Positions 10,313 to 22,056 of a DNA stretch of 37,397 nt are shown piece by piece. The notes under the pieces are model-generated. The model ran no database searches, had not been told where the DNA came from, and worked only from the letters and a program-made list of their open reading frames with translations. The translations under genes were made by a program, and so were the position numbers. Positions within the stretch are counted from its first letter, which is position 1. Every line of letters begins with the position of its first letter. The stretch is from Ectocarpus siliculosus (taxonomy: Eukaryota > Sar > Phaeophyceae > Ectocarpales > Ectocarpaceae), in assembly GCA_000310025.1 (NCBI GenBank), contig FN648299.1:336836-374232 (forward strand), given 5' to 3'.

Positions 10313-13300
10313 CTAGAAAATCGGGAAAGCGTGGGCCTCCGTGTTGAAAACGTAGCTGTCGAACGGCAGGGGGTTTTCCTCCGAGAATATGAGCAGCAGG
10401 TACTTGAGGCTCTCACTCACGAAGAAAGTCTCCATCTTGTTGAGCCTCTCGGAGCGCACCTGAAAATTTGAACGAGAGAGGGCAAAAAAGAACAAATAAA
10501 CATGAACCGTTGGTACGCAGGACGCAAAAAAAAAACAAATGAACTACAGCACGCTGCACAGTAGAGACAGCTGCAATAGGCCTCTCGCGCGCATGCGGAG
10601 ACGTCTACAGCTTGACGCAGCCTTCGTCCTTGTCGAAGACGAGCGACAGCTAAACCCAAACACAGCTCCATCCAAGACAACAACATTTCAATCATCGCTA
10701 GAAAAGAGGCGGGGTCTGATGAGGGCGTACGTACCCACTTTCCTTTCTGCCTGTCTTAAGTCTATTTTTACATCACCCTCAAGACTGTGCACTGGTCCCA
10801 GTCAGAAAAAAGACGCCGCGAAAAATTCCGGGACTCTTGGCGACACTGCATCAAGAAAAATTGAAAAACAATCTCTCGAGGTACCTCCGAGTTCCTCGCC
10901 TGGTTGTGACCAAATATTCTCATACGATTGTTTACCCGACTGGTCGGTATGCACGTTCGGAACCTTGGTTGAAATATCATCCACGGAATGAATCACTTCA
11001 CTTTCAACATTTGAATTTACGGTGCCTTTTCTATGGCATGAGTCTATTCACTCCATACCTGCGGACTAGATTAATTCACACATATCTCGAAGGACTTCGA
11101 AGCCCCTTCCTCCATGGAATGAATTCATTCCCAAACACCTAGATCTCGAAATTCTCCATGAAAATAATCAATAATCAATTCACTCCCACACGAACGAAAT
11201 CTGGAACCCCTTCTCCATGGAATGAATCTGTTCATTCCCGGAAAATAAGGAATTAAAATTCTCTCCACGACGGAATAGATCAATTCACTCCTATACCTAC
11301 GGAATTCGAAGCTACTTCTCCTTTTTTCAAATCAATTCACTCCAATACGCATAAGAACTCGAACTTCTCCATGAAATCAAAGTATTCACTCTCACACAAT
11401 CGGAATAGCAAATCCCTCCTCCATGGAATGTGTCTGTCCACTCCCGTTCGAACTCCGCCGTTGTCATGACTTCGCCTCATTTTCCTTTTCTACTCTAATT
11501 GACTCCTGTTGAAATATATTTGTCAGTCTATTGGGCGATATTGACACGCTTGGCACATCCACTTTCCTTGACGTCCCCCGTCTTTTAAAAGCATCGCACG
11601 TGTTATTTTTCCTTGTCTTCTTCATGGCTTCAACCTTGCCCCCACAATGACGTGAGAGGAACAATTCGGACCGGCAAAGGTACGAAAATGACGCGAGAGG
11701 AATCATTCGGACTGGAAAAGGTATAGGAAGTGCTTGCGCACGCTTTGCGAAAGGGGAGCGGGCATTGCCGCGCGTCGAGGCGAACAGGTTCGGTTCTACA
11801 CAGAATACCGTTTCTATTCCACAATCCCCCATCAAGAACTTCCTTCGACGGGCAGGCAGACGGACTTTCTTTCTCGCTCACGTCGGTAACGTCCTCGAGC
11901 CCGGCGTAGCCCCCTCGGTCCACCCGGCAGTGTTCCTCGAAGGCTTCGAAGATCGCCCATGCCTGCTCCCGGTACCCGTCCTCGCCGGTAATCCAGTACA
12001 GGTAGTAGAGCGACTCCAGCGTCTCGGGACGGAGGAGGTTATGTCTATCTCTCCTAAGAGCGTTCACATTTTTTTTCGATTTTTTTCGGAGGCAAAATGA
12101 GAGAGCGAACGTCAGAGCGCCCCCACGGGGAGCCGCGGACTGGATGTGTGCGTGTGGGGGGGGGGGTCTGCGCGGCGGACTGTGCGGACAAGAAGCCAGC
12201 GTGATTCTTGTTGGTGTCAAAGCGGGATCGGCCGGAGGGACTAGAAGAGGTCAGGGGGGTTAGCCCCCTTCGAAAATCCCCCGGGGGAATGCTTGCTACT
12301 GACTCAAGCAGATATGTTCGAAATAGACGCCAATTTCCTAGCACTTTGTTCTGGCGCTTGTTCTGGCGCTTGACTGGGCAAAAAATCGGACCAATAGATT
12401 AGATGCGTGAGTTGACCTGTAAGAATCCGTGCTGGAACATTAAGCTGCGTGAGGTACTCCTACGTCTGAGAGCGCAGCATGTCCTATACCGATCGTAGGG
12501 GCGTAGAACCATGGGCTGTGCACGGCTCAGCAAAGACGAAGCGCATTAGGGTCGCGCTTTTCAAGTGTGGAAGGCCGGAAATACAACCAACGGGCTAGGG
12601 CTAGCTGCTGGAGTAAAAAAATGTGACCACGAGAGGAAAAATAACAGGTAGCGGCGGCACTCACGCTTTGATGATCATGTCTTCGCCATGACCGCCGCCG
12701 CCGTCGCTCCCGCCATCTGCGATCTTAAAGTGCACGATCTCCGGGGCCAAACCCGTCCCCGTGCGCTCGTACATCTATTCGTGTGAGGCAGTCGGGAGAA
12801 GCCAAAACGCCAGCAGCGTCAGCAGGGCAGGGCCTCCGCGTGGAATGAGTATGAGGGACGCACTGCGCACTAAGAGCGCGCACGGGTGGCAAAAAAAAAG
12901 AAAAGAACAGAGCTTGACAGTGACAGTCTCGAACCTATGAAGGCAGAGGCTCCGGCTCGAGCGAGAATCCGCTGGCACGACACAGTGCAGGCCTTCCCAT
13001 CCTTCCTAGAGATAATCCCAACCTAATAGAAAGTCTCTTGTGACCAACCCGATAGCTCAGTATCCATGACTACTCTGACAGCAAGTTCCAGAACGAACTT
13101 GATACTCAGAAAGTCTCGATGACCAGCTTGATAGCAAGTCTCCATATTGATCAACCTCACAGCAAAGTCCCCACGACCAACCTGATGCCAAGTTTCCATG
13201 AACAACTTGATGCATGTCTCCATGACCAACTTGATAGCACGTCTCCATGACTAACCTGATAGCATGTCTCCATGAGCTCTCGGGCCAACGCCAGGTGCCC

Positions 13301-16300
13301 GTCGCCCTCCCCGGCCGCCCCTCGCAGTTGGCCCAAAGCCAAAGTTCCTGGGAGGAAGCAGACGAGGTGGTCCATCTGTCCGAGAGACAAGAGAGAAATA
13401 ACGACAACAGCAACATCAAGACAATTTAGTACTGTCGATGATTGCTTTTCTGAGGTCTTGAATGAGTTGTTGGAGGAAACGACAACATCGACACGATGTA
13501 GTATTGTCGCTGTTTGCTTTACAGCGGTCTTGAATGCCTTGTTGGAAAAACAACGACACCTATGATCACGATTACTGTTGTCGCTGTTATTCTATTTTTT
13601 CAGCGGTCTTGAATGCGTTGTTGCAAAAAACGTCAACATCGACACGATTTAGTATTGTCGATGATTGTTTTTCTGAGGTCTTGAATGAGCTGTTGGAGGA
13701 AACGACAACATCGACACGATTTAATGTTTTCGCTGTTTGCTTTTCCAGCGGTCTTGAATGCCTTGTTCGAAAAACGACATCACCTATGTACACGATTATT
13801 GTTGTCGCTGTTATTCTATTCTTTCAGCGGTCCTGAATGCGTTGTTGCAAGAAACGTCAACATCGACACGATTTAGTGCTGTCGGTGGCTGCTTTTCTGA
13901 GGTCTTGAACGAGTTGTTGGAGGAAACGACAACATCGACACGACTTAGTGTTGTCGCTGTTTGCTTTTCCAGCGGTCTTGAATGCCGTGTTGAAAAAACG
14001 ACAACATCGATGTACACGACCATTGTTGTCACCATTTTTTCATCGCTCCTAAAAGAGTTGTTGTGAAGTTTGCTGCTCTTGTCGCCGTTTGCTTTTCAGC
14101 GGTCTTGAGTGTAGCATTGGCTGTATCGGGTGGTGGCGTTGTCGTTTCTGCTGTCCGCGGCGGTCTATTGGTAGCGCCGCCGATGTCGCACAAGAGAACA
14201 ACAATCGGGACGAAGCTTGCCGTCCGGCACCGAGCAAACAGCGAAACAGTTCGGGCCATGCCATCTAGGTCGTTGTGCAAAACCCTGGAGCCAACAAAAG
14301 AAGGGCAACAACCTTCGCGACAACAACAACGTTCCTCGGAGGGCTATACCTTGGTTCCAGAAAAAGCACCCCCTCTTATCCCAACCGATTTTCGAAGCTC
14401 GATTACTTGGCAGGAAAAACAGCGGCGGTCCCGAAAAAAGGCGGCATTGGAACTACTGTCTCGTCGAGAGCGTTCCGAAAAATTATCATTTGATTTCGGC
14501 ATCTTCGTCACGGAACAAAAGAGGTTTGAATTAGATCCAGGGAGTGTGGTAGCTTGTGTCACGCCACCTACGGTAAAACCGTGGCAACTCTCCACTAGGT
14601 GAGGGACGGACAGCACCACAAACAACCTCGCTGCTCGCTTACGCTCCAAAAGACTCTCTTTGTGTGTACCCCGCAGTGTACGGATGTCCGAGGACTACGC
14701 AGATGCGAAGGATGTGATTGACTTGACGCGCTACATTGGCTCTGCTTGCCTCGCCCATGTCTCTACTGTCTAAACAACACTCCAAGGAACTTGAGGCACT
14801 ACCCCTTTGCGCAGAAACGCTCTCGACAAGAGCCCGCACGCGTGACAAACGAAGTACACGCGCCGACATCCTCCCTTTCCGCATTACCTTCGGAGAGAAG
14901 TTTTCGCCGACTAGCTCGCCGACGAACCACAGTTCCCCCGGGTAGGACTTCTGAAGCAGCGTCGCTTCCACCGCTCGAACCGCCTCCTGGTACCTCCGAA
15001 GATACTTGGTGTCTCTGTAAATATTAATGGAAACACGACGGGAGCGATAACCGAGAGTTGGGAAAGTGAGACACAACGGCATGAGAAAAGTCGAAAGGGA
15101 CAGCCCGTCTGATGTGCTAGACACGGAGACGGGGATACCCGTTAGTCCCACACGAGAGGCGAAGCGGAATAACAGCCTTTTGGTGCGAGGGAACATCGGG
15201 AGGGGGGGGGGGGGGGGGGGGGCATCAGAGAGCAAAGCACCCTCCGGTGGGTTTCAGACCAAGGGGACTCGGATCCCACACCCCCTCCCCGTCACACGAC
15301 AAGTGGCAACAGGGCTTCACAACCTCAACGAGAGAGAATTTCCACGGGCGTCAACTCACCGTCAAAAAGGCGAGACGTCGTTGCCTCCAACAGCGAGACC
15401 AAGGTGTACCCGATGAGCCTCCGCACTTGACAGTGAGCGCTCACAAACAGGAGCCCCGTGCGAGACAACAGCAGCCACATTACTTCTGTTTCGTGGAAAC
15501 ATTAACATTTCAACTCGCTCACTACTCGCGAAGCATTCAAGCGAAAAAAAAAAAAACGCGGTCACAGGGCTACCGAGCTGCTGCAGCAGCAGCACCGACC
15601 GCCAAAAATAACAGTATGAACTCACTTCTTGCCGGAAAACAGCCACTGCTTCAGCAGGTACTCGTAGTACGAGTCCCCCCTCGCGCCGAGAGTGACCAGC
15701 CCGCGATTCGTCCCGACCGCCCCGCCAGACTCCCCGAAGAGCCCTGTCTTGGGATCGACGAAAACAGGAGCCAACCCCTGCTCGCGAGAAAGACGACCCC
15801 GTCGAGCAGATCGTGGAAGAGCGTCAAGGCCCATGGCAATACCCACGGTAATAACCAGGCCTTTAGGGCAATATCAACCCCCCGAAGGTGAAGGGGTGAT
15901 GGAAGGATACTTGCGAGCCGTCGACACAAATTAATGCGTCAACGAAGAGCGGCTGCGACACAAGCAAGTGGCCAAAAATGAAAGAGAGAGACCCATGCAT
16001 TTCCAGTGATAGCAGTCCCGTAAGAGAGGACCAGATTAAATTATTTCACCATTAGCTTGTCACCACCCTCTCTCCAACAGTAGCCGCTGCGCTGAAACGG
16101 CAATCAGACGTGCAACAAATATGGGTCTCTGAGGGGAAGATCAAAAATCAAAGACGTGCCCAAACGTGTGGCCTCTTGGCCAGAGGGGCGACATCTACCG
16201 GCAAAGCCTACAAAAAACAGTATTTGGTATACCTAACCTAAGCAAACCATCAACCAAGAATCTGGGGAGCAAGCAGCATTCACTCCACGAATTCGCCCCC

Positions 16301-19300
16301 CGTCACTCACCGAAAATTTGCCCGTATTTCCGTCAATCAATGAGCCCGCCGCCCCGTCAACTAGCCAGCATTCACTCCTTGCATTCGCCCGCCACTACGC
16401 GAATTAGGCCGCTAACCCGTCAAATTAGCCCGGTCGGTCACCTGCCGCTCCCCTCGGCCCTTCTCCCCCCACGCAAGCTTGACGATCGCTTCCTCGACGG
16501 CGTCAGAGGCTCCCTGCGCCGCCCTGTGGAAAGAAGGGTCCCCCGTAAGCTTCGTCAGATAACTGCAAACAACGGCGGCGCGGGCGTGGGGCGGGGTGCA
16601 ATCGGGGGAGAGGGTGGCGGAAGGCGGCGGGGACTCACTTTTCGGAGGAGGAGGAGGAGGAGGAGGAGGAGGAGGAGGCATTCTTCGGGGGGGGGGGCGT
16701 GTGCTCATGTTTTGCAGGCCTCAGCGTTTAGACCATTAACCACGCGTCCTCGAGAGGACGGAGCACTGTTACTACAGGACCGACCACCGATGGCCCTTCC
16801 TACTTTGCCAAAGGTGGCTCAGAAATGTCTTCCCTAGCCTATCGATATCCCTTCCCGCGTTTTCAACCCACTTCCCATGCCCAAGGGGGTTATTCCTTCC
16901 CGACAATGCATTCCGGCTTTGTTGTCGCACCTGAACTCGAGCTGAAGAGTCGTGGCCTCCGAGAGCGAGCTGCCCGGGGACGACCTTGGGTTGAAGGCGC
17001 GGCCCGATCTCAAGTTCACGTCCGAGTAGGGAATCCCGGACCTGCATTGGATCGGATCGCCGGACGATGCAACATGCGTCATCATCTAGTTTCGTTCCTC
17101 TTGGTTGAATAACGTCCTAGTCTCTACAGTACAGTGCCTGATAACCATGTCGATGCCTAACGTAAGGGTATATATACGGGCGGCCGAAGATGCTACATTT
17201 CATCGTCGAGTTCCGAGTGAAGGCAATCAATCGCCGCAATACTGCTTCCGAAAAAAGCTTCACCTAAAGCGTTCTTCACAAAATACAAACCTCCCTCTAT
17301 CGGCCCCACAGTCAAAACCTCCCTCTATCGGCCCCATAGGTGGGCAGTCTAAAGGATGTTGTGTGAGAGAGAGAGTTCGTCCCATCTATTTTGGCGCCGA
17401 TTTTACATCGTCGAATATACCTGACGTATCCGGCGGGGTCACACAAGAGGAAGGCCACACAGGAGCATTCTTTGTTTTTCATTTTCTGTTTTGTTGTAAT
17501 GACCCACCTAAGAAAATCGTCAACAGCTCTCCACTTGGTCGAACGATGCTCTAATCTCTACCAACTGCATCTCTCAACCAAAGCCTCGCATGTCGATTCT
17601 AAGGATAATGACACATACGGGCGAAGGTCACTCTTGGTGTCGTGGTCAGTTGGCTGCTGCTACAGCGGTCACCAGAAGATCGACGTTCTAAGCGTGCATC
17701 CCGCCTGTCTCAACCCAAGATTGACGCCAATCCTAGAGGAGAGAGCTTGTGAAACCACCCCCGTTACCAGGCCACACTACCCTACAGCAAGGGTGCCCAA
17801 ACATACGGTAGACCGGGGATGAGAAAGGAAACAAGGGAATCGGTTCAAATCGCCTAAAAGCTGTAGATACCACGACCATCACGAAGATGGCACGACAGGC
17901 TCTTCGGGGTGGCGGTTGCCGGAGGGACCGGGGCGGAGAAGCGGATGAGGACAAGCGGGGGTTCGGCAAACAAGGCTTGGCACCGTCACTACACACTCAA
18001 AGGAACGAGGGTACCGGCGTCAAAGTCTACGGCCTGAGGTTTCTCGGCGACAAGAGAGCATAATCGGCCATTCGAGAATTTCACCGTCCCGTTAGGAAGA
18101 ACACAATATACACCTTATTTCTTTGAATCCCGCAAAGCAAGTAGAGAGACAAGAGGGGGGCGGGGGGGGGGGGGTGCCCATGGTTTGCATGCCTTAGCGG
18201 TTAGACCAATGGGGGCAGGGTCAACTTACGGCGAGTCGAAGGCCTTGGACAGCCTGCGGCCGAGGTCTGCGGCCTTGGTCAGGAGGGCCTCCTCGCCAGA
18301 AAGGTGGTACGCCGCCAGCAGTCCTCCGAGCACCCGGATGGTCGTCTCGAAGACGTTCACATTCTGCGACAACGACCGCAGCAGCACCAGCAGCAGCAGC
18401 AGCACAAATTACTGGTACAGTAGTGCACAAAATTTGTTTTCACACCTATTTAGAGCAGAGAGGAAGGAGAACCCGGAGGAATAGTTATAATCAATCCAAT
18501 GAGACCGTCGACCCAGCGTAGCACAGGGCACAACGCTCTGCATGCCTCCCTAACGAAAGCCAAACGCGGCGGGGGACAGCCCCAGCGCTGAACGGCGGTT
18601 CATGTACTACTATAGAGCAGCCTCTCTCGCCCGTCGACGCGAAACTACAAGGTTGGCGGAAGGGATGGCGATTCATATCATGAGAGAACCAGATCAGAGC
18701 GTGCGGGGACGATCGATGTCCCTCCCCAGGGACAACAACAACGCCTCGGCTGCGCCCTGTCCACGCAACGGAGACGGCCACACACCTGGTCGACGTCCAG
18801 GTCCATGACGTTGGTCACCCAATGCAGGCACCGGGCGAACTCCCCCTTCTCTCCGGCCAGCCAGAGCGTGTCCATCGAGTCGACCTGCCTCGTGGGAAAC
18901 AGACACCCGAAATTGTCAAGGTGAGGGTGCGACGGATCGCTCGGCTGTCTGGTCGAAGCGGAGCCAGGCGGTGTTGGGAGAAGCATAGACTACTCCTCGA
19001 CAAGCTTCGCCTCAAAAGGAGAGGTGGGAGAGGGGCAGCAAGGCCAACAGGAACAAACTCGCCGCGGTTTTTCTTGTCCTCGGGCGTGGCCCGCACCGGT
19101 CACAACATAGCTACGAATGCACAACAGCTACAACTTATTTGTCATTTCCTTCTTTGGTCTCATATCCCGGCGTACGACCCCCGGTGTTGGGTAAAGAAAA
19201 ACGTAACGGTCAGTCCGGTGCTTGAATAGACAACAACACTGTCTGGTTCTTTCAAGGCAACGCGACTACAACGTCATCTTACTCCCGACTAGAGCATCCC

Positions 19301-20801
19301 ACGTGGGTTGGGTTGGCGCGACGGCCAGCGAAAAAGGCACGAGCGAGCTTCGCATGAGAGATGCCCTCACAATACACAAGCGCCAGGTGCACCCGTCAAC
19401 ACTCACGATGGTTAGGCCGAGTCTGAAGGAAGTCTTGCCTCGCCTCGTCAAGGGGTTGAGCTCGTCCGTTCCCCAGGCGTGGGTGGTGTATCCCTGTGGT
19501 AAAACGAAGACAGCAAGACACAAGTTGTATACAACTAGCCCATACGCGAGTGATAGCGCACAGCAGTCAGCAACACACACACACGCATTGTGTCAACGGG
19601 AGAAACTGAAGGCGGCGAGATACGGAATACAATCAATTTCGCGTGCAACCGCCAAACGCTGCGTGCAACCCCCACATGGGGGGCAGAAAAAGCCGACAGC
19701 TGTCAGCACCACGTTCTCTCGAAATCGGCACCGAAGGATGCTCATTCCGAGAAACGAAGAGTGATAGGGTCGCCGTACCGTGCCTGACTTGTGCGTTAGG
19801 CACTGGCACGCCAAGCTCGACGAAAAACAAGGTTGAAGAACAAAACTGCAGCACCATGCACAGGTGCTTCCCGACAGATAAATGCAATCAAAGGCCGTTG
19901 GAAATGGTCATCGGTTGGCCACGAAAAGAAACACATAGAAACCCGTGTGAATTTATCATGTCTCTGCGAATTTTGCTTGATCGCATTTCGTCAGCCATGA
20001 AGTTCGGGAGGCTTCCATCTCGGCCCGGACAAATGGGCCGTGTGCAACTCAGAATTCTGCGACCAATCACTCAGTCGCGGTCGCAGGGCAGCCAGCATGC
20101 TTGTCCCAAGCGTCCCCAATCGATCAACCAGGTAATCGTGCGTGGACGAAGCCAAGGTTGGGGGCAGCATGCAAACACAACGCGCCAGGGGGACGCACCT
20201 TCCAAGCCCATCGGACCGCAGCCAACACGGCCTCCCTCTTCTCCTCCAGCAGCACTTCATCCACCAGCTCCTCGCCCGCCGCCTTGTCCCTTCTCCTTCT
20301 ACCCGCGGCGACACCCTCGCCCCTTCCCCCTCCGGCCACCGCCGCCGCCGCCGCCTCCACCCTAACCTCAAGCGCCTCCTTGAAGCGGCTCCACACGGCA
20401 TGAGCCCCATCCTGGGGCACTGAAAGGCCTTCCCCTATCCTCCACCCGCCTCTCGGCTTCACACCAGCGCCTGAGTCATCCCCGGATACCACCCCGCCCC
20501 CACTAGAAGCCCCGTGGCCACTGCTCCTCCGCTCTTCCGGCGCGCCGCCACCCGCCCCGCCCGTGTCGACAACACCGCTGCTGTTGGGCCCGCTGCCGCC
20601 TCCACTACGGCCGGTGCCGCCGCCGTCGCCGGTAGCGGCGGTGCCGCCGCTACCCTCGACCGACGCGTTGCACTCCGACAGCTCGGTAGCGGCGGGGACG
20701 GCTGCTGAGACAGCGGTGTCAGTGGTTTCAGCGAAGGCGGCATGTGCGGCGAACATGGCGACCTCTTCCTCGCTAACAGCACTAACCCCGGCACCAGCTG
20801 C

Positions 20802-20832
<31 letters not shown>

Positions 20833-20975
20833 GCGCCATCGTGCCTGTCGTCGTCGCCGTCATCATCCTGCCTCTCGTAGTCTGCTGCGCTACCGCTGCT
20901 GCCGCCATCCCGCAAGCCTCCTTCCGCCCGACTGTTCTCCCAACCCAGTCCCCACCCTTTCTCCTCCTCCCCCAT
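10313..20975 (-). CDS. MAN1B1-like: Class I alpha-1,2-mannosidase (GH47), ER mannosidase I type, 12 exons
   Basis: The predicted enzyme removes alpha-1,2-linked mannose from N-glycans in the ER or early Golgi, as ER mannosidase I does in glycoprotein quality control. Exons, in gene order on the minus strand: 20975-20199, 19493-19407, 18884-18786, 18363-18230, 17041-16931, 16562-16442, 15777-15626, 15014-14888, 13375-13256, 12774-12665, 12053-11882, 10459-10313 (TAG). All introns are GT-AG and all phases agree, giving about 718 residues. GH47 motifs occur in order: [124 protein letters not shown] and [13 protein letters not shown]. The catalytic acids (E of FETT, D of ARGD, E of RPET) and the calcium-binding Thr of NTEAH are present, so an active enzyme is expected. 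The sequence is nearer ER mannosidase I than EDEM. The start codon is uncertain. Confidence 0.93.
10975..11457. repeat. ~50-bp degenerate minisatellite in mannosidase intron 11
   Basis: Repeated phrases AATTCACTCC, CCATGGAATGAATC and TCGAANTTCTCCATG recur about every 50 bp, eight to nine times, within the 1.4-kb last intron. Copies are diverged and vary in length. No coding role is visible. Confidence 0.7.
13013..13277 (-). repeat. 25-bp tandem array built on the exon 9 5' splice site
   Basis: Read on the minus strand, about ten units of the form ATGGAGACATGCTATCAGGT run from the last codons of exon 9 (Met-Glu-Thr-Cys-Tyr-Gln) through the real donor and on into intron 9. Each unit repeats both the exon-end sequence and a donor-like CAG/GTTGGT or CAA/GTTGGT. 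Copies closest to the exon are the most similar and distal ones are more diverged. Confidence 0.85.
13431..14110. repeat. 224-bp higher-order repeat (three ~75-bp monomers) in intron 8
   Basis: A ~75-bp monomer containing GGTCTTGAATGNNTTGTTG and CAACATCGACACGA is arranged as A-B-C trimers. The A monomers start near 13431, 13654 and 13878 (223 and 224 bp apart), with a decayed end to about 14110. A monomers carry TTTTCTGAGGTCTTGAA, B monomers GTTTGCTTT, and C monomers TGTTATTCTATT. The period is not a multiple of three, so the open frames across it are not conserved. Confidence 0.88.
14532..14573. mobile_element. Solo end of the MITE-like family
   Basis: The sequence GATCCAGGGAGTGTGGTAGC followed by TTGTGTCACGCCACCTACGG matches the right terminus of the 10076-10295 and 22057-22273 elements. 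No matching left end occurs within about 300 bp upstream. It sits in mannosidase intron 8, so it is probably a truncated insertion. Confidence 0.55.
15200..15222. repeat. Long G-run in mannosidase intron 7
   Basis: About 22 consecutive G (C on the sense strand of the gene). Other G-runs in the same gene's introns lie near 12157, 16688 and 18157. The first two are non-coding; those at 16688 and 18157 each adjoin a tRNA-half-like sequence. Confidence 0.9.
16640..16680. repeat. (GGA)n microsatellite in mannosidase intron 5
   Basis: About eleven GGA/GAG units lie in the intron between exons 5 and 6. A similar GAG run lies at 21140-21180, upstream of exon 1. Confidence 0.9.
16688..16745 (-). repeat. 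tRNA-half-like sequence with poly(C) tail, copy 1
   Basis: Read on the minus strand, GGTTAATGGTCTAAACGCTG and GGCCTGCAAAACATGAGCAC resemble the D-arm and anticodon-side half of a type II (Ser/Leu-like) tRNA. A C-run follows directly. About 30 of 36 positions match the sequence at 18176-18212, which has the same poly(C) junction. No T-arm or B box follows. Confidence 0.5.
17284..17335. repeat. Short tandem duplication in mannosidase intron 4
   Basis: AACCTCCCTCTATCGGCCCC occurs twice, 27-28 bp apart. A similar CTATCGGCCCC is found near 22350. Confidence 0.8.
18157..18213 (-). repeat. tRNA-half-like sequence with poly(C) tail, copy 2
   Basis: On the minus strand, ATTGGTCTAACCGCTAAGGC then ATGCAAACCATGGGCACC is followed by a long C-run. 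It is homologous to 16688-16745 and lies in intron 4, about 16 bp past the exon 4 donor. No complete tRNA can be folded. Confidence 0.5.
20199..20975 (-). CDS. MAN1B1-like: Mannosidase exon 1: low-complexity N-terminal stem
   Basis: This exon encodes 259 residues if translation begins at the ATG ending at 20975. Most of it is low complexity: acidic and Gly/Ser-rich tracts and a run of about 13 alanines from a GCC repeat. Only the last 20 or so residues ([16 protein letters not shown]) belong to the GH47 fold, directly before the AAG/GTGCGT donor. GH47 enzymes of this type are normally type II membrane proteins, yet no hydrophobic anchor occurs in the exon. The true start may therefore lie in an upstream exon; the frame stays open above the ATG to about 21065. 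Confidence 0.7.
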
Positions 20976-21322
20976 GGCCTCGTTGTCATCGCTGATCCCG
21001 CCCCCGCCGCCGCCATTGACGTCGTCGCCTTTTCGGCCGAAAAAATATTTTCTCCTCCTCTGAACCGAGGGTAACTGGATAGGGGTAGGAGCTTCCGCCG
21101 GAGGTGATGATGGTTGGGGCGAGGGGTCGTTTGTTTTGCACGAGGAGGAGGAGGAGGAGGAGGAGGAGGAGGAGGAGGAGCAGGAGGAGCAAGGGGCCGG
21201 CTCAGCGAGGACGAACCCGTAGCGCTGGTGTGCTCGCGCGAGGAAGATGGCCTGTTAATGGGTGGAGATCGCGCAGTGGGGCGTGGAGGGCAAGAACGGG
21301 CGAGATGGACTGGTCACTTACC

Positions 21323-21450
21323 CAAGGGTTCGTGTACACACGCACGAGTGAGACTGGCCGCCAGCAAGGTTGCACTACACAGCAGCGCCTGCCTGCCAAT
21401 ACGCAGCCTTTGAATATCCTGAGGTGTGGTATAAAGGGAAGCAGGTAGCC
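21323..21450 (-). CDS. Possible upstream exon with a signal-anchor-like segment
   Basis: A minus-strand frame open from 21697 encodes a short hydrophobic stretch (ALLCSATLLAASLT) behind basic residues and then meets a strong donor (TTGG/GTAAGT near 21323). It sits where a membrane-anchor exon of the mannosidase could lie. Its phase (1) does not join simply to the open frame of exon 1, so the link is unproven. Confidence 0.22.
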
Positions 21451-22056
21451 AGTACTCTCGAGTCTTCACAAATTTGAGTCGATCGTTGAAAAACGTCAAG
21501 TATTTAGTGTAGCAGCACACAGGCAACACGAGCATACATGGCACGCGCTCCGAAGTATCGCTTCGTCGCATTTTCCTGAAACGGACGTGGGGACAACAGC
21601 ACCAATCCAACACTCCCGAAGTTTCAAGTGACCTCGAGCGCGATCGCACCCCGATGGGGCAGGATCGTGCAATTTTGCATGACAACTGCTGGGCCATCTA
21701 TGGTTGCTGCCGAGGAACATGTGACAGGGAGAGGGCACAGCCAATATCCGCCGGTCTCACACCGCACACGGCAGCGGTGGCACAGTCTAGAATCCCGATC
21801 TACAAGCCTCGCCAGTGAAGGCGAGAGCGCTTGACGCGCTTATTCGCGCCATCACCGACAGCGACGTTCGAAACACTAGCGCACAGCTCTAACATCGGGA
21901 ATGCAATGTGTGTGTGATACCGATATGTCCATGATGACCGACGTACGGCGGATCACATGTTATGGGGACGTTGCGCAGAATCTGCAAACATTCTACACGA
22001 TGGGTTCAGCTTCACCACAGTTGATCCACTCGGTAGCTCGGAAGACTTCTAGGGTA

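Noticed and set aside
12254-12288. GC hairpins resembling a bacterial-type terminator
   Set aside because: They lie in an intron of a eukaryotic gene, and rho-independent termination does not apply.
13013-13277. CRISPR-like array
   Set aside because: Units are contiguous without spacers, diverged, and lie inside a eukaryotic intron.
13534-14066. Plus-strand repeat proteins across the intron 8 array
   Set aside because: The 224-bp period is not a multiple of three, frames break between trimers, and the region is an intron of a well-supported minus-strand gene.
20101-20403. Plus-strand Ser/Pro-rich frames opposite mannosidase exon 1
   Set aside because: They are the antisense of low-complexity codons in exon 1, whose last part is clearly GH47.
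20986-21192. Minus-strand poly-Leu open frame that looks like a membrane anchor
   Set aside because: It begins at a TTG with an in-frame stop four codons before it, comes from the (GAG)n microsatellite, and is in a different frame from mannosidase exon 1.
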